Source: Myxococcales bacterium (GTDB lineage: Bacteria > Myxococcota_A > UBA796 > GCA-2862545). Taken from it: a stretch of 64,000 bases of DNA. The stretch is from positions 46,497-110,496 of the forward strand of contig JAHQVJ010000039.1 in assembly GCA_019634415.1 (NCBI GenBank), given 5' to 3'. Below the pieces are notes generated by a model. It saw nothing but the letters and a program-made list of their open reading frames with translations. It did not search any database and had not been told where the DNA came from. Every line of letters begins with the position of its first letter. Positions within the stretch are counted from its first letter, which is position 1. This document shows positions 16,370-25,874 of this stretch, piece after piece. The translations under genes were made by a program, and so were the position numbers.

Positions 16370-18069
16370 GGCTGCATCTCCGCGTCGCTGGAGCCGTCGG
16401 TGGCGGGGGCGCTGGGCTTGGCGAGCAGCGGCGGCCGATCCTGGCCCTTCTCCTTGAGCTGGAACTCCAGGCGGCTGAACAGCAGGCTCGGCGCCACCGC
16501 GCTCACCGGCACCCAGCCGCTCTCTGCGCCGCAGGATCCGTTGAACACCGCTGGCTCGTCGCCGGCGGCGATCAGGTTGCTGAAGGCCACCAGCGGGGTG
16601 CCCACGAGATCGATGCCGCGCACGAGCTCGTCGGGGCGGCCGTCGGCGTAGACCCGCCAGGTGGTGGACGCGCGCACGTTGAAGGCGTTGGGGGTGACGC
16701 GTCCCGTCATGGTGAAGCCGCCCTCGATCTCGTCGACGATGTAGCCGTAGGGCAGTCCCTGCCGGCGGACCTGGGCGAGGAGCCGAGAGCGGAGGCGCGC
16801 ATCCGACGACGTGCGTGACGCCTCCACCACCGTGTTGCCCATGCGCGCCAGGGGCACGTTGCCCGTGGAGCGGCGTCCGTGACCGTTGCTGTGATCGAAG
16901 CCGGGGATGGGGGAGCGACTCATCAGGAAGCCCACGAAGCGCCCGTCGGTGACCAGCTCGGCGCGATCGGCGGCCACGCCTTCGTCGTCGTAGAGGTAGT
17001 GGCCGTTGAGCTGCTCCCCGTGCAGCTCGGCGATCCGGGGGTCGTCGTAGACGTCGATCCAGGAGGGCAGGACGCTGCGACCCACCTGCTCGGCGAACGT
17101 GCGCCCTTCGTCCTCACGCTTCTGGCGATGCCCCTCTACGCGGTGTCCCAAGACCTCGTGGAAGAACACGCCGGCCGCCTCGCCACGCAGCAGCACCGGT
17201 CCCGAGTAGGGAGCGCCGCGGGGCGCAGCCAGGCGGGCCTCGAGCTGCTCCACCGCCTCGACGGCCCAGGCGTCCAGCTCGCTCGGATCCGGGAGGCGGG
17301 CCGGATCGTGCACGTCCAGCGCGCGGAAGACCGACACCTGGTCTCCGTCTGCCGCGGTGCTCGCCACCGTCAGCGACAGCCGTGCGTGTCGGCGCCCGTG
17401 CACGAGCCGCGTTCCCGCGGAGTCCACCAGCGTCGTGACCACCCGCTCGCCGGTCAACGAGACCTGTCCAGTGTGAACGGCATCGGCTTCCTGCAGGGCG
17501 CGGCTGGTTCGCTGCAGGGCGTCGCTCCAGGCCGGACGATCGATGTCCAGTGCGGGCACGTCCTGCCGGTCCACCACGGGGGGGCGCGGCTCGAAGTCGT
17601 CGGCCACGGCCTCCTCGGCCACCTTCACGTTCTGGTTGGCCCGGATCACCACGATGCGCTCGGCGGCATCTCGGAACCGAGCGTCGATCTCGCGCCACAG
17701 CGCGTGTCGTAGGGCATACCCCTCGTCCAGTGCCACGTGGACCGCCGCGCGGTCTTCGCCCGACAGCGAGGAGAACCCTCGCAGCGGATGGGTGGAGTCC
17801 AGCGCCGGCGTGCCCGTGCGCAGATCCACGTCCAAGGTGCGGTTGCGCGTCGCGGTGTCGTTGGACAGTGCGCCGTCACGTGCGTGGATCGCGACCTCCT
17901 CCCAGTCTTGCACCGTCACCGCGACGTGATGTGGCGCCTCCGGCTGTGCGGCGAGCTGCGCCTGCACCCTCGCCATCTCCTCCACCAGCACCGCCTCGAC
18001 GTCGCCAGCGGTGTCGTTCGCGCTGGCGGTCACCTCACCTGCCAGCGCCAGGGTCGTCCATACCCACAT
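16366..18069 (-). CDS. Exported TldD-like metalloprotease
   Basis: A 567-residue protein starting at the ATG at 18069 (GGAG 8 bases upstream); a GTG at 18084 is possible. Signal peptide MWVWTTLALAG with likely cleavage after ALA. The zinc-protease motif HEVLGH (HExxxH) is at about residues 304-309, followed by RVEGHR, as in TldD. Later NGHGRRSTGN and a near C-terminal NGSCGAESG match the TldD fold. TldD/E proteases trim peptides such as microcin B17 precursors or CcdA in Enterobacteria. An exported pair suggests a role in the periplasm or outside the cell, with unknown substrate. Confidence 0.83.
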   Translation of the reverse strand: MWVWTTLALAGEVTASANDTAGDVEAVLVEEMARVQAQLAAQPEAPHHVAVTVQDWEEVAIHARDGALSNDTATRNRTLDVDLRTGTPALDSTHPLRGFSSLSGEDRAAVHVALDEGYALRHALWREIDARFRDAAERIVVIRANQNVKVAEEAVADDFEPRPPVVDRQDVPALDIDRPAWSDALQRTSRALQEADAVHTGQVSLTGERVVTTLVDSAGTRLVHGRRHARLSLTVASTAADGDQVSVFRALDVHDPARLPDPSELDAWAVEAVEQLEARLAAPRGAPYSGPVLLRGEAAGVFFHEVLGHRVEGHRQKREDEGRTFAEQVGRSVLPSWIDVYDDPRIAELHGEQLNGHYLYDDEGVAADRAELVTDGRFVGFLMSRSPIPGFDHSNGHGRRSTGNVPLARMGNTVVEASRTSSDARLRSRLLAQVRRQGLPYGYIVDEIEGGFTMTGRVTPNAFNVRASTTWRVYADGRPDELVRGIDLVGTPLVAFSNLIAAGDEPAVFNGSCGAESGWVPVSAVAPSLLFSRLEFQLKEKGQDRPPLLAKPSAPATDGSSDAEMQP

Positions 18070-18195
18070 CCCGATTGCTCCCACACGGCCTTCGTCCTCG
18101 GGACTTTAGCGTGGTGTGGTTCAATAGATGGGGTCCGGTGTCGTTGTAGGGAGCGTGGGCCTCGGAGGCCATCTGTGGCTGGGGTAGCGACGACC

Positions 18196-18729
18196 GTGCC
18201 ATCTGCGAGACTGTTGCTGGACGAACGCATCGCCCGGCATCGGGCCGATTTGCTCGCCTTCGTGCGTCGGCGCGTGCGGCGGGATGCCGAGGAGATCGCG
18301 CAGGAGACCTGGGTGCGGGTGGTCCGGGCCGATCCCGACTGTCCCGACGAGGCGTCCTTTCGAGCGTACGCTTACACCGTGGCCAGACGCCTGATCATCG
18401 ACCACGTCCGGTCGAGCGCGCGCGCGCTTCCGCTGGTTCCCCTGGAGGGTGGGATGCATCCCCAGCCAGCCTCGAGCGGCGATCCGGCGCAGATGATGCA
18501 AGCGGGGCAGGCACTGGCCGTGGTGCAAGAGGAGCTGCGTCACATGAAGCCCGAGATCGCCGAGGTGTTTCGCCTGCGCATGACGACGGGCCTGTCGTTC
18601 AAGGAAATCGCTGCCCGTCAGGGGTGTTCCCTCAACACGGCGCTCGGGCGCCATCACCAGGCGACCCGACGGCTCGCGCGCGTGCTGCGTGCGAAGGGCT
18701 TGGGACCGGAGGATCCGGATGGGATGTGA
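18196..18729 (+). CDS. ECF-type RNA polymerase sigma factor
   Basis: A 177-residue sigma factor. Region 2 is seen in RADLLAFVRRRVRRDAEEIA followed by ETWVRV, and region 4 in LSFKEIAARQGCSLNTALGR, the helix-turn-helix that reads the -35 element. I chose the GTG at 18196, which begins the protein just before region 2; no strong ribosome binding site decides it. The end overlaps the anti-sigma gene by 11 bp, and a third gene overlaps that one, giving a tight sigma/anti-sigma/periplasmic sensor operon, divergent from the tldD-like gene. Confidence 0.88.
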   Translation: MPSARLLLDERIARHRADLLAFVRRRVRRDAEEIAQETWVRVVRADPDCPDEASFRAYAYTVARRLIIDHVRSSARALPLVPLEGGMHPQPASSGDPAQMMQAGQALAVVQEELRHMKPEIAEVFRLRMTTGLSFKEIAARQGCSLNTALGRHHQATRRLARVLRAKGLGPEDPDGM

Positions 18730-19162
18730 GCGCGCCACCTCCGACACCCTGCTGTGGGTGTACGGCGAGGGCTCCGACGACGTGATCGAGCACATCGCCT
18801 CGTGTGCCGAGTGCCAGGCCGTGGTGGACGAGCACGCCTATGTGGTGAGCGCCCTGGGGCCGGCGCTGGCCGGAACCGCACCTGCGACCCTGGAGCCAGC
18901 GACGACACCGCGGCCGAGGAGGCGGTGGGGGGCGGTCGTGGCGCCCCTGAGCCTAGCGGCCGTCGCGTTGCTGGCCGTGTTGGTCCTGGCCCCGGACGAC
19001 GAGGGAGGCTCCGGGTTGGCGATGGAGCCTGCTCCCAGCCAGGGGACCTCCGTGGCGCTCGGGGCCGATCCCTTGATGGCCCCCCTCGATGCGCTCGACC
19101 TAGCGATGGACGACCTCGACCGTGAGTTGGACGAGCTGTCGCGCGACCTGGAGATGCTGTGA
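18719..19162 (+). CDS. Anti-sigma factor, single-span, zinc-finger type
   Basis: A 147-residue protein with an N-terminal HIASCAEC motif (the H-x3-C-x2-C pattern of ZAS anti-sigma domains), a linker, one transmembrane helix (about 68-88, VVAPLSLAAVALLAVLVLA) and a short outer segment. It should hold the sigma factor encoded just upstream until a signal arrives across the membrane. ATG start lies inside the end of the sigma gene. Confidence 0.8.
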   Translation: MGCERATSDTLLWVYGEGSDDVIEHIASCAECQAVVDEHAYVVSALGPALAGTAPATLEPATTPRPRRRWGAVVAPLSLAAVALLAVLVLAPDDEGGSGLAMEPAPSQGTSVALGADPLMAPLDALDLAMDDLDRELDELSRDLEML

Positions 19163-19740
19163 TCGTGTGGCTGTCGATGTGTCTGGCCGCCTTCGCGGGG
19201 CCCGGGTTCGATGAGGTGGGCGGGCGCAACAGCGTGCCCGGCTTCGGGCCCGATGCCGAAGACGCCTCGGTGACCGAGGCGCAGATCCAGCGCGTGCTGC
19301 AGCGCGAGTCCGAGCTGCTCGAGGCGGTCCGGCGCTACGATCCCACGGTGCACCAGCAGCTCCTGCGGCTCCGCGACAACGACCGCAAGGCCTACGTGGC
19401 GGCGATGGTGCGGGTCGCCCGCAACGTGGAGCGGGCACGGCAGGATCCCACGGTGATGAAGCGCGTGATGGCCATTCGGGCCAAGAGCCGAGAGGTCGAG
19501 TCGCTGGTCCGCGGCTTCTCGAGGCTCTCCGCCCCCGAGCAGCGCGAGCGGCGCAAGCAGATCACGAAGCTGGCGGGGGAGCTGATGGACCTCAAGCAGC
19601 AGGACCGCCGAGCCCGGATGCGGCAGATGCAGGAGCGCCTCGACGCCCTTCGCTCCGACATCGAGCAGCGCGATCGAGACCGGGCCCGCATCGTAGAGCA
19701 GTTCGTGGATCAGCTGCTGGAGGAGCCCGTCGAGCTCTGA
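19159..19740 (+). CDS. Exported helical protein of a sigma/anti-sigma operon
   Basis: A 193-residue protein with a signal peptide (MIVWLSMCLAAFAG) and an almost entirely helical, very Arg/Glu/Gln-rich mature part. GTG start overlaps the anti-sigma stop (GTGA). Its position and composition recall the Spy/CpxP/CnrX-type periplasmic helical proteins that sense misfolding or metals and act on the anti-sigma factor, but the diagnostic LTxxQ motif is not present, so this is only an analogy. Confidence 0.7.
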   Translation: MIVWLSMCLAAFAGPGFDEVGGRNSVPGFGPDAEDASVTEAQIQRVLQRESELLEAVRRYDPTVHQQLLRLRDNDRKAYVAAMVRVARNVERARQDPTVMKRVMAIRAKSREVESLVRGFSRLSAPEQRERRKQITKLAGELMDLKQQDRRARMRQMQERLDALRSDIEQRDRDRARIVEQFVDQLLEEPVEL

Positions 19741-19786
19741 GAGGTGATGGTTTGCTGATCCGGTCACATCGGGGCTACGTCTTCGT

Positions 19787-21190
19787 ATGCACGACGACCG
19801 CTTCGTCGATGAAGAGCCCATCGAGGGCACGAGCACCGTGGTGCGGGTGTGGGACAATCAGTTCTCCCTCGCGCGCGCCAGCCGTGCACTCAGGGACCTA
19901 CTGGCCGAGGACTGGGACGTCGTTCGCGAGCGCGTGCGCGTGTTGTCTCGGCTGCGGCACCCAGCACTTCCCCAGCTAGTGGCCATCGGGGATCGACAGG
20001 GCGTGCTGTGCTTGGTGGAGGAGTGGGTCGAGGGGCGCTCCCTCGACGCGATCGTGTCCGAAGACGGTCCGCTGCCCTTCCCCGAGGTGCAGAAGCTCCT
20101 CGAGCCCGTGGTGGACGCGCTGGTCCTGGTGCACTCCATGGGGATCGCCCATGGGGGCGTGGACGCCCACAGCGTGCTGCGGGACCAGGTGGGAGCTCCC
20201 ATGCTGGTCGGGGTGGGGGCGCACTCTGCGGATCTGCAGCACGACGTCGCCGATCTGGCCCTGCTGCTGTCGGAGGTGATCCAGGCGCCCATGCCCCAGT
20301 CGGTGGACGAGCTGATCGAGGCGGCGATGACGGAGGAGGTGGTCGACATGGTCACCTTCTCGCAGCGCTTGTTCGCGATCTCCGAGCTGCCCCCCAGCAC
20401 GGAGACCGGTCCCCTCGACATGGACTTCGACTTCGAGCCGGATCTGGGGATCCCGTCGGACTTCGACGACATCGAGATCGCGCCACAGTCGCGCACGACA
20501 GCCACGTTGATGATGGTGGCCATAGCAATCCTCGGGATCGGGGGAGTGCTGGCGTGGTGGCTGGCGAGCGGCTCCGAGGAGGTGGCCGCCGAGGAGTCGA
20601 TGGCGCCCGAGGAGGCTGCGGAGGTGGTGGAGGCTGCGCCGGAGGCAGGCTCCGAGGAGCCTGCGGCGAGGGAGGCCCCCGAGCCTGCCCCACAGACCGC
20701 GAAGATCCCACCGGGTTCGCTGGGTCGGTGGGAGGTGGTGCGGGACGTGGCCCAGCCGGCTCGAGTGGTCCTGCAGGCCAACGACATCGTGGAAGATCGC
20801 AACGGCCGCTCGGGTCGACCGTCGCTGTCGATGGCGTGTGTGGAGGGGGAGCTGCAGGCCGTGCTCGAGCCTGGGGTGCGTCGGGTGGAGGCCGTGGCCG
20901 AGCCACAGACCTACGCGCTGTACGCCGAGCTGTCGCTGTCCCATCCGGGAGCGACGTCCCCCATCGCCCTGCGGGCCGATCTGGAGCATGGCGACGCACG
21001 CGTGCACCTGCGCCGTGCCCGTCAGCTGGCGGCCGCCATCGACGGTCCCGAGCGCATCACGGTCGGCTTCGTGCCCTTCGCGTCCGAGCCCGTGCAGACC
21101 ACCTTCGATGCGCGCGGAGCCGTGGCGGCTCTGAACCGGTTGGTGGGCTGCGGGAGCGAGGACGGAGCTGGGCCGGCCGAGTCCGGGTAA
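19787..21190 (+). CDS. Membrane-anchored pseudokinase
   Basis: A 467-residue protein. Residues 1 to about 200 follow a Ser/Thr kinase fold (LSRLRHPALPQLVA, LVEEWVEGRSLDAIV, VHSMGIAHGGVDAHSVL) but the catalytic HRD loop is HGG, the DFG is missing and there is no recognisable VAIK lysine, so it should be inactive. A transmembrane helix follows (about 243-263), then an acidic Ala/Glu linker and a C-terminal outer domain of about 160 residues of unknown type. Such proteins may act as scaffolds or sensors. The gene follows the sigma operon after 46 bp. Confidence 0.78.
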   Translation: MHDDRFVDEEPIEGTSTVVRVWDNQFSLARASRALRDLLAEDWDVVRERVRVLSRLRHPALPQLVAIGDRQGVLCLVEEWVEGRSLDAIVSEDGPLPFPEVQKLLEPVVDALVLVHSMGIAHGGVDAHSVLRDQVGAPMLVGVGAHSADLQHDVADLALLLSEVIQAPMPQSVDELIEAAMTEEVVDMVTFSQRLFAISELPPSTETGPLDMDFDFEPDLGIPSDFDDIEIAPQSRTTATLMMVAIAILGIGGVLAWWLASGSEEVAAEESMAPEEAAEVVEAAPEAGSEEPAAREAPEPAPQTAKIPPGSLGRWEVVRDVAQPARVVLQANDIVEDRNGRSGRPSLSMACVEGELQAVLEPGVRRVEAVAEPQTYALYAELSLSHPGATSPIALRADLEHGDARVHLRRARQLAAAIDGPERITVGFVPFASEPVQTTFDARGAVAALNRLVGCGSEDGAGPAESG

Positions 21191-21211
21191 CGTGTGTCGG
21201 CTGGAGGCCCG

Positions 21212-22792
21212 ATGCTGCTGCTCCTGTGGACGTCCTGCTTCAGTGAACCCCCTGCGCGTGCCGATCTGGTGGTCCTCGCGGACCAGGGAGTCGTGGTGGT
21301 CGACTCACGGATCGAGTCGGTACATGCCAACCCCAAGGGCGTGCTGGATCGCTTCGGTGCCGACACCACGGTGATCGAGGGGGCTCGGGTCACGCCGGGC
21401 TTCGTGGACGCGCACGCGCATCCGGTGTCGCTGGGGCGATCCCTCGAGCAGCTGGATCTCACCGGGATCGACACCTACGCCGAGACGCTGGGCAAGGTGA
21501 GGGTGGCCGCCACGCAGGGAACAGGCTGGCTCGTGGGGCGCGGCTGGGACCAGAACGACTGGTCGGACGCTCCGCCCTCCGGTTGGCCCACGGCCTCGGA
21601 GCTGGACGGGGTGACGGGACAGCGGCCCGCTCTCCTCACGCGCATCGACGGCCATGCGGTCTGGGCCAACACGGCGGCCCTGACGGCCGCGGGCATCGGT
21701 GCGGACACCGTGGACCCGGCGGGGGGAGAGGTCGTGCGGGATGCGTCGGGGCGGCCCACGGGGGTACTGATCGACGCGGCCATGGCCCTCGTCGAGCCCG
21801 CAGCGCCCACACCAGAGGACCTGTCGCGCTTCGCGCTGGCGGGGGCGTCGCACATGGCGCGTGCGGGGCTCACCGGTGTGCAGGTGATGGGTATCGACGA
21901 TCTCACCCTGGGGGCACTGGAGGAGCTGGCGGCCAGTGGATCGTTGCCCATCCGGATGTGGATCTACGTGGCTCCGGACACACAGGCGGCCAGCCGCTTG
22001 GCGGCCACGGGGCCGTGGGAGGTGGGGCTGTCGAAGGTGGTGGGGGTGAAGCTGTACGCCGACGGTGCCCTGGGCTCCCGAGGGGCGCTGTTGTCGGAGG
22101 ACTACGCTGATCGTCCGGGGCATCGCGGCTTGGCGGTGCTGTCCGACAAGGAGCTGGCCGAGGTCGCGGTCCGGGTGACCGCGTCCGGTGGGCAGGTGGC
22201 CATCCACGCCATCGGGGATCTGGGCGTGCGCCACGCGCTGGATGCCGTCGCCGCCGTGCGGGCTGCGCACCCGGGCCACGCAGCGGTGCGCCATCGGGTG
22301 GAGCATGCCCAGGTGGTGCATCCCGACGACGTCGCTCGCTTCACGGAGCTGAACGTGGTGGCGTCGATGCAGCCGACCCACGCCACCAGCGACATGCCGT
22401 GGGCGCAGGCGCGCCTCGGGGAGGAGCGGCTGCCGTGGGCCTACGCCTGGCGTACCCTCGAGGACGCCAGCGTGGTGTTGGCCTTCGGATCGGATGCACC
22501 GGTGGAGTCCGCCTCGCCGGCGGCGGGTCTGTGGGCGGCCATCACACGCACGGATCCGAGCGGCGCACCTGCGGGGGGATGGACGATGGCGGAGGCCGTC
22601 AGCGAGGAGCGGGCGGTGGCGGCGTTCACCCAGGGAGCCGCGCTGGCGGTCCACGACGAGGAGGCGCTCGGACGCATCGAGCCGGGGCTGTCGGCCGACC
22701 TCACGATCTGGACGGTGGACGGCGCGCGGTGGACCGCCGTGGCGACCATCGTGGCGGGTGAGGCGGTGTGGCGCGCGGAGCAGGCGCCCTAG
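21212..22792 (+). CDS. YtcJ-like amidohydrolase, lipoprotein
   Basis: A 526-residue metal-dependent hydrolase of the amidohydrolase-3 (YtcJ) group. The start at 21212 has GGAGG 5 bases upstream and gives a lipoprotein signal MLLLLWTSC (Cys at 9). The metal motif HAHPVSLG (HxH), a later RHRVEHAQVV and FGSDAPVES (active-site Asp) are in order. YtcJ-type enzymes act on amides and related compounds; the substrate cannot be read from sequence. The surface location is unusual for the family but seen in this type of bacterium. Confidence 0.86.
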   Translation: MLLLLWTSCFSEPPARADLVVLADQGVVVVDSRIESVHANPKGVLDRFGADTTVIEGARVTPGFVDAHAHPVSLGRSLEQLDLTGIDTYAETLGKVRVAATQGTGWLVGRGWDQNDWSDAPPSGWPTASELDGVTGQRPALLTRIDGHAVWANTAALTAAGIGADTVDPAGGEVVRDASGRPTGVLIDAAMALVEPAAPTPEDLSRFALAGASHMARAGLTGVQVMGIDDLTLGALEELAASGSLPIRMWIYVAPDTQAASRLAATGPWEVGLSKVVGVKLYADGALGSRGALLSEDYADRPGHRGLAVLSDKELAEVAVRVTASGGQVAIHAIGDLGVRHALDAVAAVRAAHPGHAAVRHRVEHAQVVHPDDVARFTELNVVASMQPTHATSDMPWAQARLGEERLPWAYAWRTLEDASVVLAFGSDAPVESASPAAGLWAAITRTDPSGAPAGGWTMAEAVSEERAVAAFTQGAALAVHDEEALGRIEPGLSADLTIWTVDGARWTAVATIVAGEAVWRAEQAP

Positions 22793-22811
22793 GGAGGCCG
22801 GGAGCCGTGCT

Positions 22812-23108
22812 TCACGTGCCTGCGGGGCACGCCTCCTGGCAGGCCTCGTAGGCCTCCGTGCGGTCTTGCAGATCGGCTTGGTCGGCAGGATCCACCAGCG
22901 CCGGTGGGTTGAGCACGTCGCAGGCCGTCTCGAGATCGCACTCGGCCAGGCAGCGTGCCTCGGTGCTGCCACCGCACTCGTCGGCCACGCTGTCGGCGAA
23001 CTGCGGGATGCCGCACTCGCTGTCCTTGTAGTCGGAGGCGGCCTGGCAGGGGTTGCCACAGCCCATGACGGCGGGGAGGGCCAGCAGGCCGATCAGGTGG
23101 AGTCGCAT
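22812..23108 (-). CDS. Small Cys-rich lipoprotein
   Basis: A 98-residue protein with signal peptide MRLHLIGLLALPAVMGC (lipobox VMGC, Cys at 17) and eight further cysteines in the mature part, arranged as C-x3-C-like pairs, probably disulfide-bonded. No family recognised. It sits between two oppositely coded genes. Confidence 0.65.
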   Translation of the reverse strand: MRLHLIGLLALPAVMGCGNPCQAASDYKDSECGIPQFADSVADECGGSTEARCLAECDLETACDVLNPPALVDPADQADLQDRTEAYEACQEACPAGT

Positions 23109-23173
23109 GGCTGCGACCCTACCACCGCCGATCGAGCGTGGCCCAGGGTCTGGGTCGCTTCATGACCGAACCC

Positions 23174-24205
23174 TCACGCAGCGGGCTCGCCCTCTGCGGC
23201 GTCGCGGAACCAGGCCACGGTTCTGGCCGTGCCCTCGTCGAAGGGCACGCGTACGGTGTAGCCGAGGTCCGAGATGGCAGGCTGCAGCGAGTACCAGTGC
23301 GACCGCGCCAGTGCTGCGGCCAGGAAGCGGGTCATCCGGGGCTCACCGGACAGACCGAAGGTGCGCCAGGCCCACTCCATGACGCCGCCCAGGGCGGACG
23401 CCACGCCCAGCGACACCCGGCGCCGTACCGGAGCCACACCCACCGACTGCAGGAACTCGTTGACCCAGGGCCACAGGGCCACGGGCTCCCCGTTGGTGAT
23501 GAAGTAGGCATTGCCGGCGCAGGCCGCGTCGGGTCCGGTCAGCGCCTCGGACGCGTCGAGGTGGGCCCAGGCTGCGTTGTCGACGTAGGTGATGTCCACC
23601 ACGTTGTCTCCGGGGCCCACGATGGCCAGGCGACCCTGCCTCGCACGCTCCACCACCCGCGGCAGCAGGTTGGTGTCGCGCGGTCCGATGATCAGGTGGG
23701 GACGTAGGCTCACGGTGGCCAGCGCACCGCCTTCGCGCAGGGCGGCGCCGTTGGCGGCCAGCACCCGCTGCTCGGCCAGCGCCTTGGTCTCCCCGTACAG
23801 CGACTCCCAGCGGTCCGGGTAGGGCGCGTGCTCCACGCCCGCGGTGTCGGTGGCGTAGCCCACGACCGACGGCGTGCTCGTGTAGATCAGCTGGCGCACG
23901 CCGTGGTACACGGCGGCATCGATGATGTGCTGGGTGCCCTGTACGTTGATCGCCTCGAAGTCCGCGCGGCTCCCCCAGTAGCCCGCCTTGGAGGCCACGT
24001 GATGCACCACGTCGACGCCCTCGCAGGCATCGCGCACGGCAGCTGCATCCCGCAGATCCACCTGCAGACCCACGGCCCCCAGCGCCTCCACCTCGGGGTA
24101 CTGGCCACGAGCCAGGAACCGGACCGTGTGGCCCTGCTCGAGCAGCAGCTCCACCACCCGTCGCCCCAGGAAGCCGCCGCCTCCCGTCACCAGAACCGTG
24201 GCCAT
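23174..24205 (-). CDS. oleD: OleD: 2-alkyl-3-oxoalkanoate reductase
   Basis: A 343-residue extended short-chain dehydrogenase. Start ATG at 24205 shares its A with the oleC stop codon. The NAD(P)-binding motif VTGGGGFLG opens the protein (Gly-rich, residues 6-14) and the catalytic YGETK (YxxxK) follows in the middle. OleD reduces the beta-keto acid made by OleA to the beta-hydroxy acid. It is the last gene of a four-gene minus-strand operon in the order oleA, oleB, oleC, oleD, which makes the assignment specific rather than generic SDR. Confidence 0.9.
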   Translation of the reverse strand: MATVLVTGGGGFLGRRVVELLLEQGHTVRFLARGQYPEVEALGAVGLQVDLRDAAAVRDACEGVDVVHHVASKAGYWGSRADFEAINVQGTQHIIDAAVYHGVRQLIYTSTPSVVGYATDTAGVEHAPYPDRWESLYGETKALAEQRVLAANGAALREGGALATVSLRPHLIIGPRDTNLLPRVVERARQGRLAIVGPGDNVVDITYVDNAAWAHLDASEALTGPDAACAGNAYFITNGEPVALWPWVNEFLQSVGVAPVRRRVSLGVASALGGVMEWAWRTFGLSGEPRMTRFLAAALARSHWYSLQPAISDLGYTVRVPFDEGTARTVAWFRDAAEGEPAA

Positions 24206-25872
24206 CAGGCTCCTTCCTGGGTCACCAGATCGGAGCAGCGCGCCGTGGCCCACCCCTTGAGATCTTCGCGTCGGATCTTGGAGTTGTGCCGAGCGTCCAC
24301 GGGGAAGGATTCGTGCACCAGGATGCGCTGCACGACACCCTCGTAGGGGGTGCCTTTGGCCCGCTGCCGCACGCGCTGGTCGAGCTCGTCGCTCCACGCC
24401 TCGCCTGGCTCCAGCTCCACGCACAGCACCGGCACCTCGGCGCCCGACGGACCCACACCGACCAGGGCGGTGCGGAAGACCGCGGGATCCTCGTTGTAGA
24501 TCCCCTCCACCGGTACCGGCGGCACCAGCCCCTGCGCGGTCTGCAGCCGGTGGCTCTTGCGCCCACAGAACCAGATTCGACCTTGCTCGTCGAGGTAGCC
24601 CAGGTCGCCCATGCGGTGGATGACGCGGTCGCCGTCGGCGATCTTGGCGCGCTCGTTGGCGCCGGGTGCGTCGCGGTAGGCGGGGCTCACCTGGTCACCC
24701 GCCACCACGATCTCGCCGATCTCCGACGTGGGCAGCGCCAGCTCGTCGCTCCAGCGATCGATGGGCTCGTCGGTGATGCCGATCACCCGTACCCAGGCGC
24801 CGGGAGCGAGGTGGCCCACGCAGGTCCCAGCCCCCCGAGCGGTCTCGTCCCAGGTCTCGGCCAGGATGAGCTCGGAGCCGATCCAGCTGATGGGCATCGC
24901 CTCGGTGGCGCCGTAGGGCGTGTGGATCTCGGCGTCGTCGGGCAGGCGCTCGGCCAGCCTCCGCAGCAGGTAGGCTGGGATGGGAGCGCCCACGGTGAGC
25001 ACGGTGCGGAGCCCCGGTAGGTGGGCGTCGTGGGTCACGATGTGCCGCGACAGGTTCTGCCACACGATCGGGGAGGCGAAGGCCGTGTCGGGCTCGTTCG
25101 CCACCAGGCAGGCGAGCAGATCGGCGGGCGCCGCCGTGGCGGGTTTCGACAGATCCATCTTCGGGATCACCGAGGTCATGCCCAGGCTGATGTCGAAGAT
25201 GGCGAAGGCGGCGAAGGCCTGCTGATCCACCTGGCCGGGCTGGAAGTCGAACATCTTCTGCAGCGCAGCCACCTGGGCGGCGAACATCGCCTGGGTGCTG
25301 GCCACCCCCTTGGCCGGGCCCGTGGAGCCGCTGGTGAACAAGATGGCGGCGTCGTCGGTGGCGTGTCGGTCGACGATGGCGAAGGGCTCGTCTGCCTCGG
25401 TGTGCAGCTGCCGCAGCGTGTGTCCGCCCCAGCCGAAGCGGCGACCGGCGGTCACCAGGATCTCGGCGGTGGCGAAGGGCCGGCGTCGAAGCAAGCGCAC
25501 GAGGTGCACGATGGGGGCTGCGATCACCACGCGAGGGCGAGTGCGCTCGATGCAAGAGAGCACGGCGCGCAGCCCCATGCCCGGGTCGAGGAGCACGGGA
25601 ACGGCGCCGACCTTGAACAGTCCGAAGATCACCGCGTAGAAGTCGAGGCTGGGACGAAACAGCAGCAGCGTGCGGTCGCCGGGCTGCACACCCGCGGCGC
25701 TGAGGCCTCGGGCGTAGGCGTCGCTGTGGTGATCGAGCTGCCCGAAGGTGTAGGCGTCCCAGCGGGGGGCGTCCGTGCGGTAGTCCGCGGCGGGGAACTT
25801 CAGGGCGGCCACGTCGGGGGCGCGCTCGGCGTGTGCCCGCAGCGGTCCGGCCACGTTGAACGAGTCGGCCAC
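24205..25872 (-). CDS. oleC: OleC: beta-lactone synthetase (AMP-dependent)
   Basis: A 555-residue adenylate-forming enzyme. GTG start at 25872, two bases after the oleB stop. The AMP-binding P-loop ILFTSGSTGPAKG is near residue 180, YGATEAMP is the A5-type motif, and GDLGYLDEQGRIWFCGRKS is the A7/A8 region. OleC turns the beta-hydroxy acid from OleD into a beta-lactone. Length agrees with known OleC proteins. Confidence 0.9.
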   Translation of the reverse strand: MADSFNVAGPLRAHAERAPDVAALKFPAADYRTDAPRWDAYTFGQLDHHSDAYARGLSAAGVQPGDRTLLLFRPSLDFYAVIFGLFKVGAVPVLLDPGMGLRAVLSCIERTRPRVVIAAPIVHLVRLLRRRPFATAEILVTAGRRFGWGGHTLRQLHTEADEPFAIVDRHATDDAAILFTSGSTGPAKGVASTQAMFAAQVAALQKMFDFQPGQVDQQAFAAFAIFDISLGMTSVIPKMDLSKPATAAPADLLACLVANEPDTAFASPIVWQNLSRHIVTHDAHLPGLRTVLTVGAPIPAYLLRRLAERLPDDAEIHTPYGATEAMPISWIGSELILAETWDETARGAGTCVGHLAPGAWVRVIGITDEPIDRWSDELALPTSEIGEIVVAGDQVSPAYRDAPGANERAKIADGDRVIHRMGDLGYLDEQGRIWFCGRKSHRLQTAQGLVPPVPVEGIYNEDPAVFRTALVGVGPSGAEVPVLCVELEPGEAWSDELDQRVRQRAKGTPYEGVVQRILVHESFPVDARHNSKIRREDLKGWATARCSDLVTQEGA

Positions 25873-25874
25873 GA

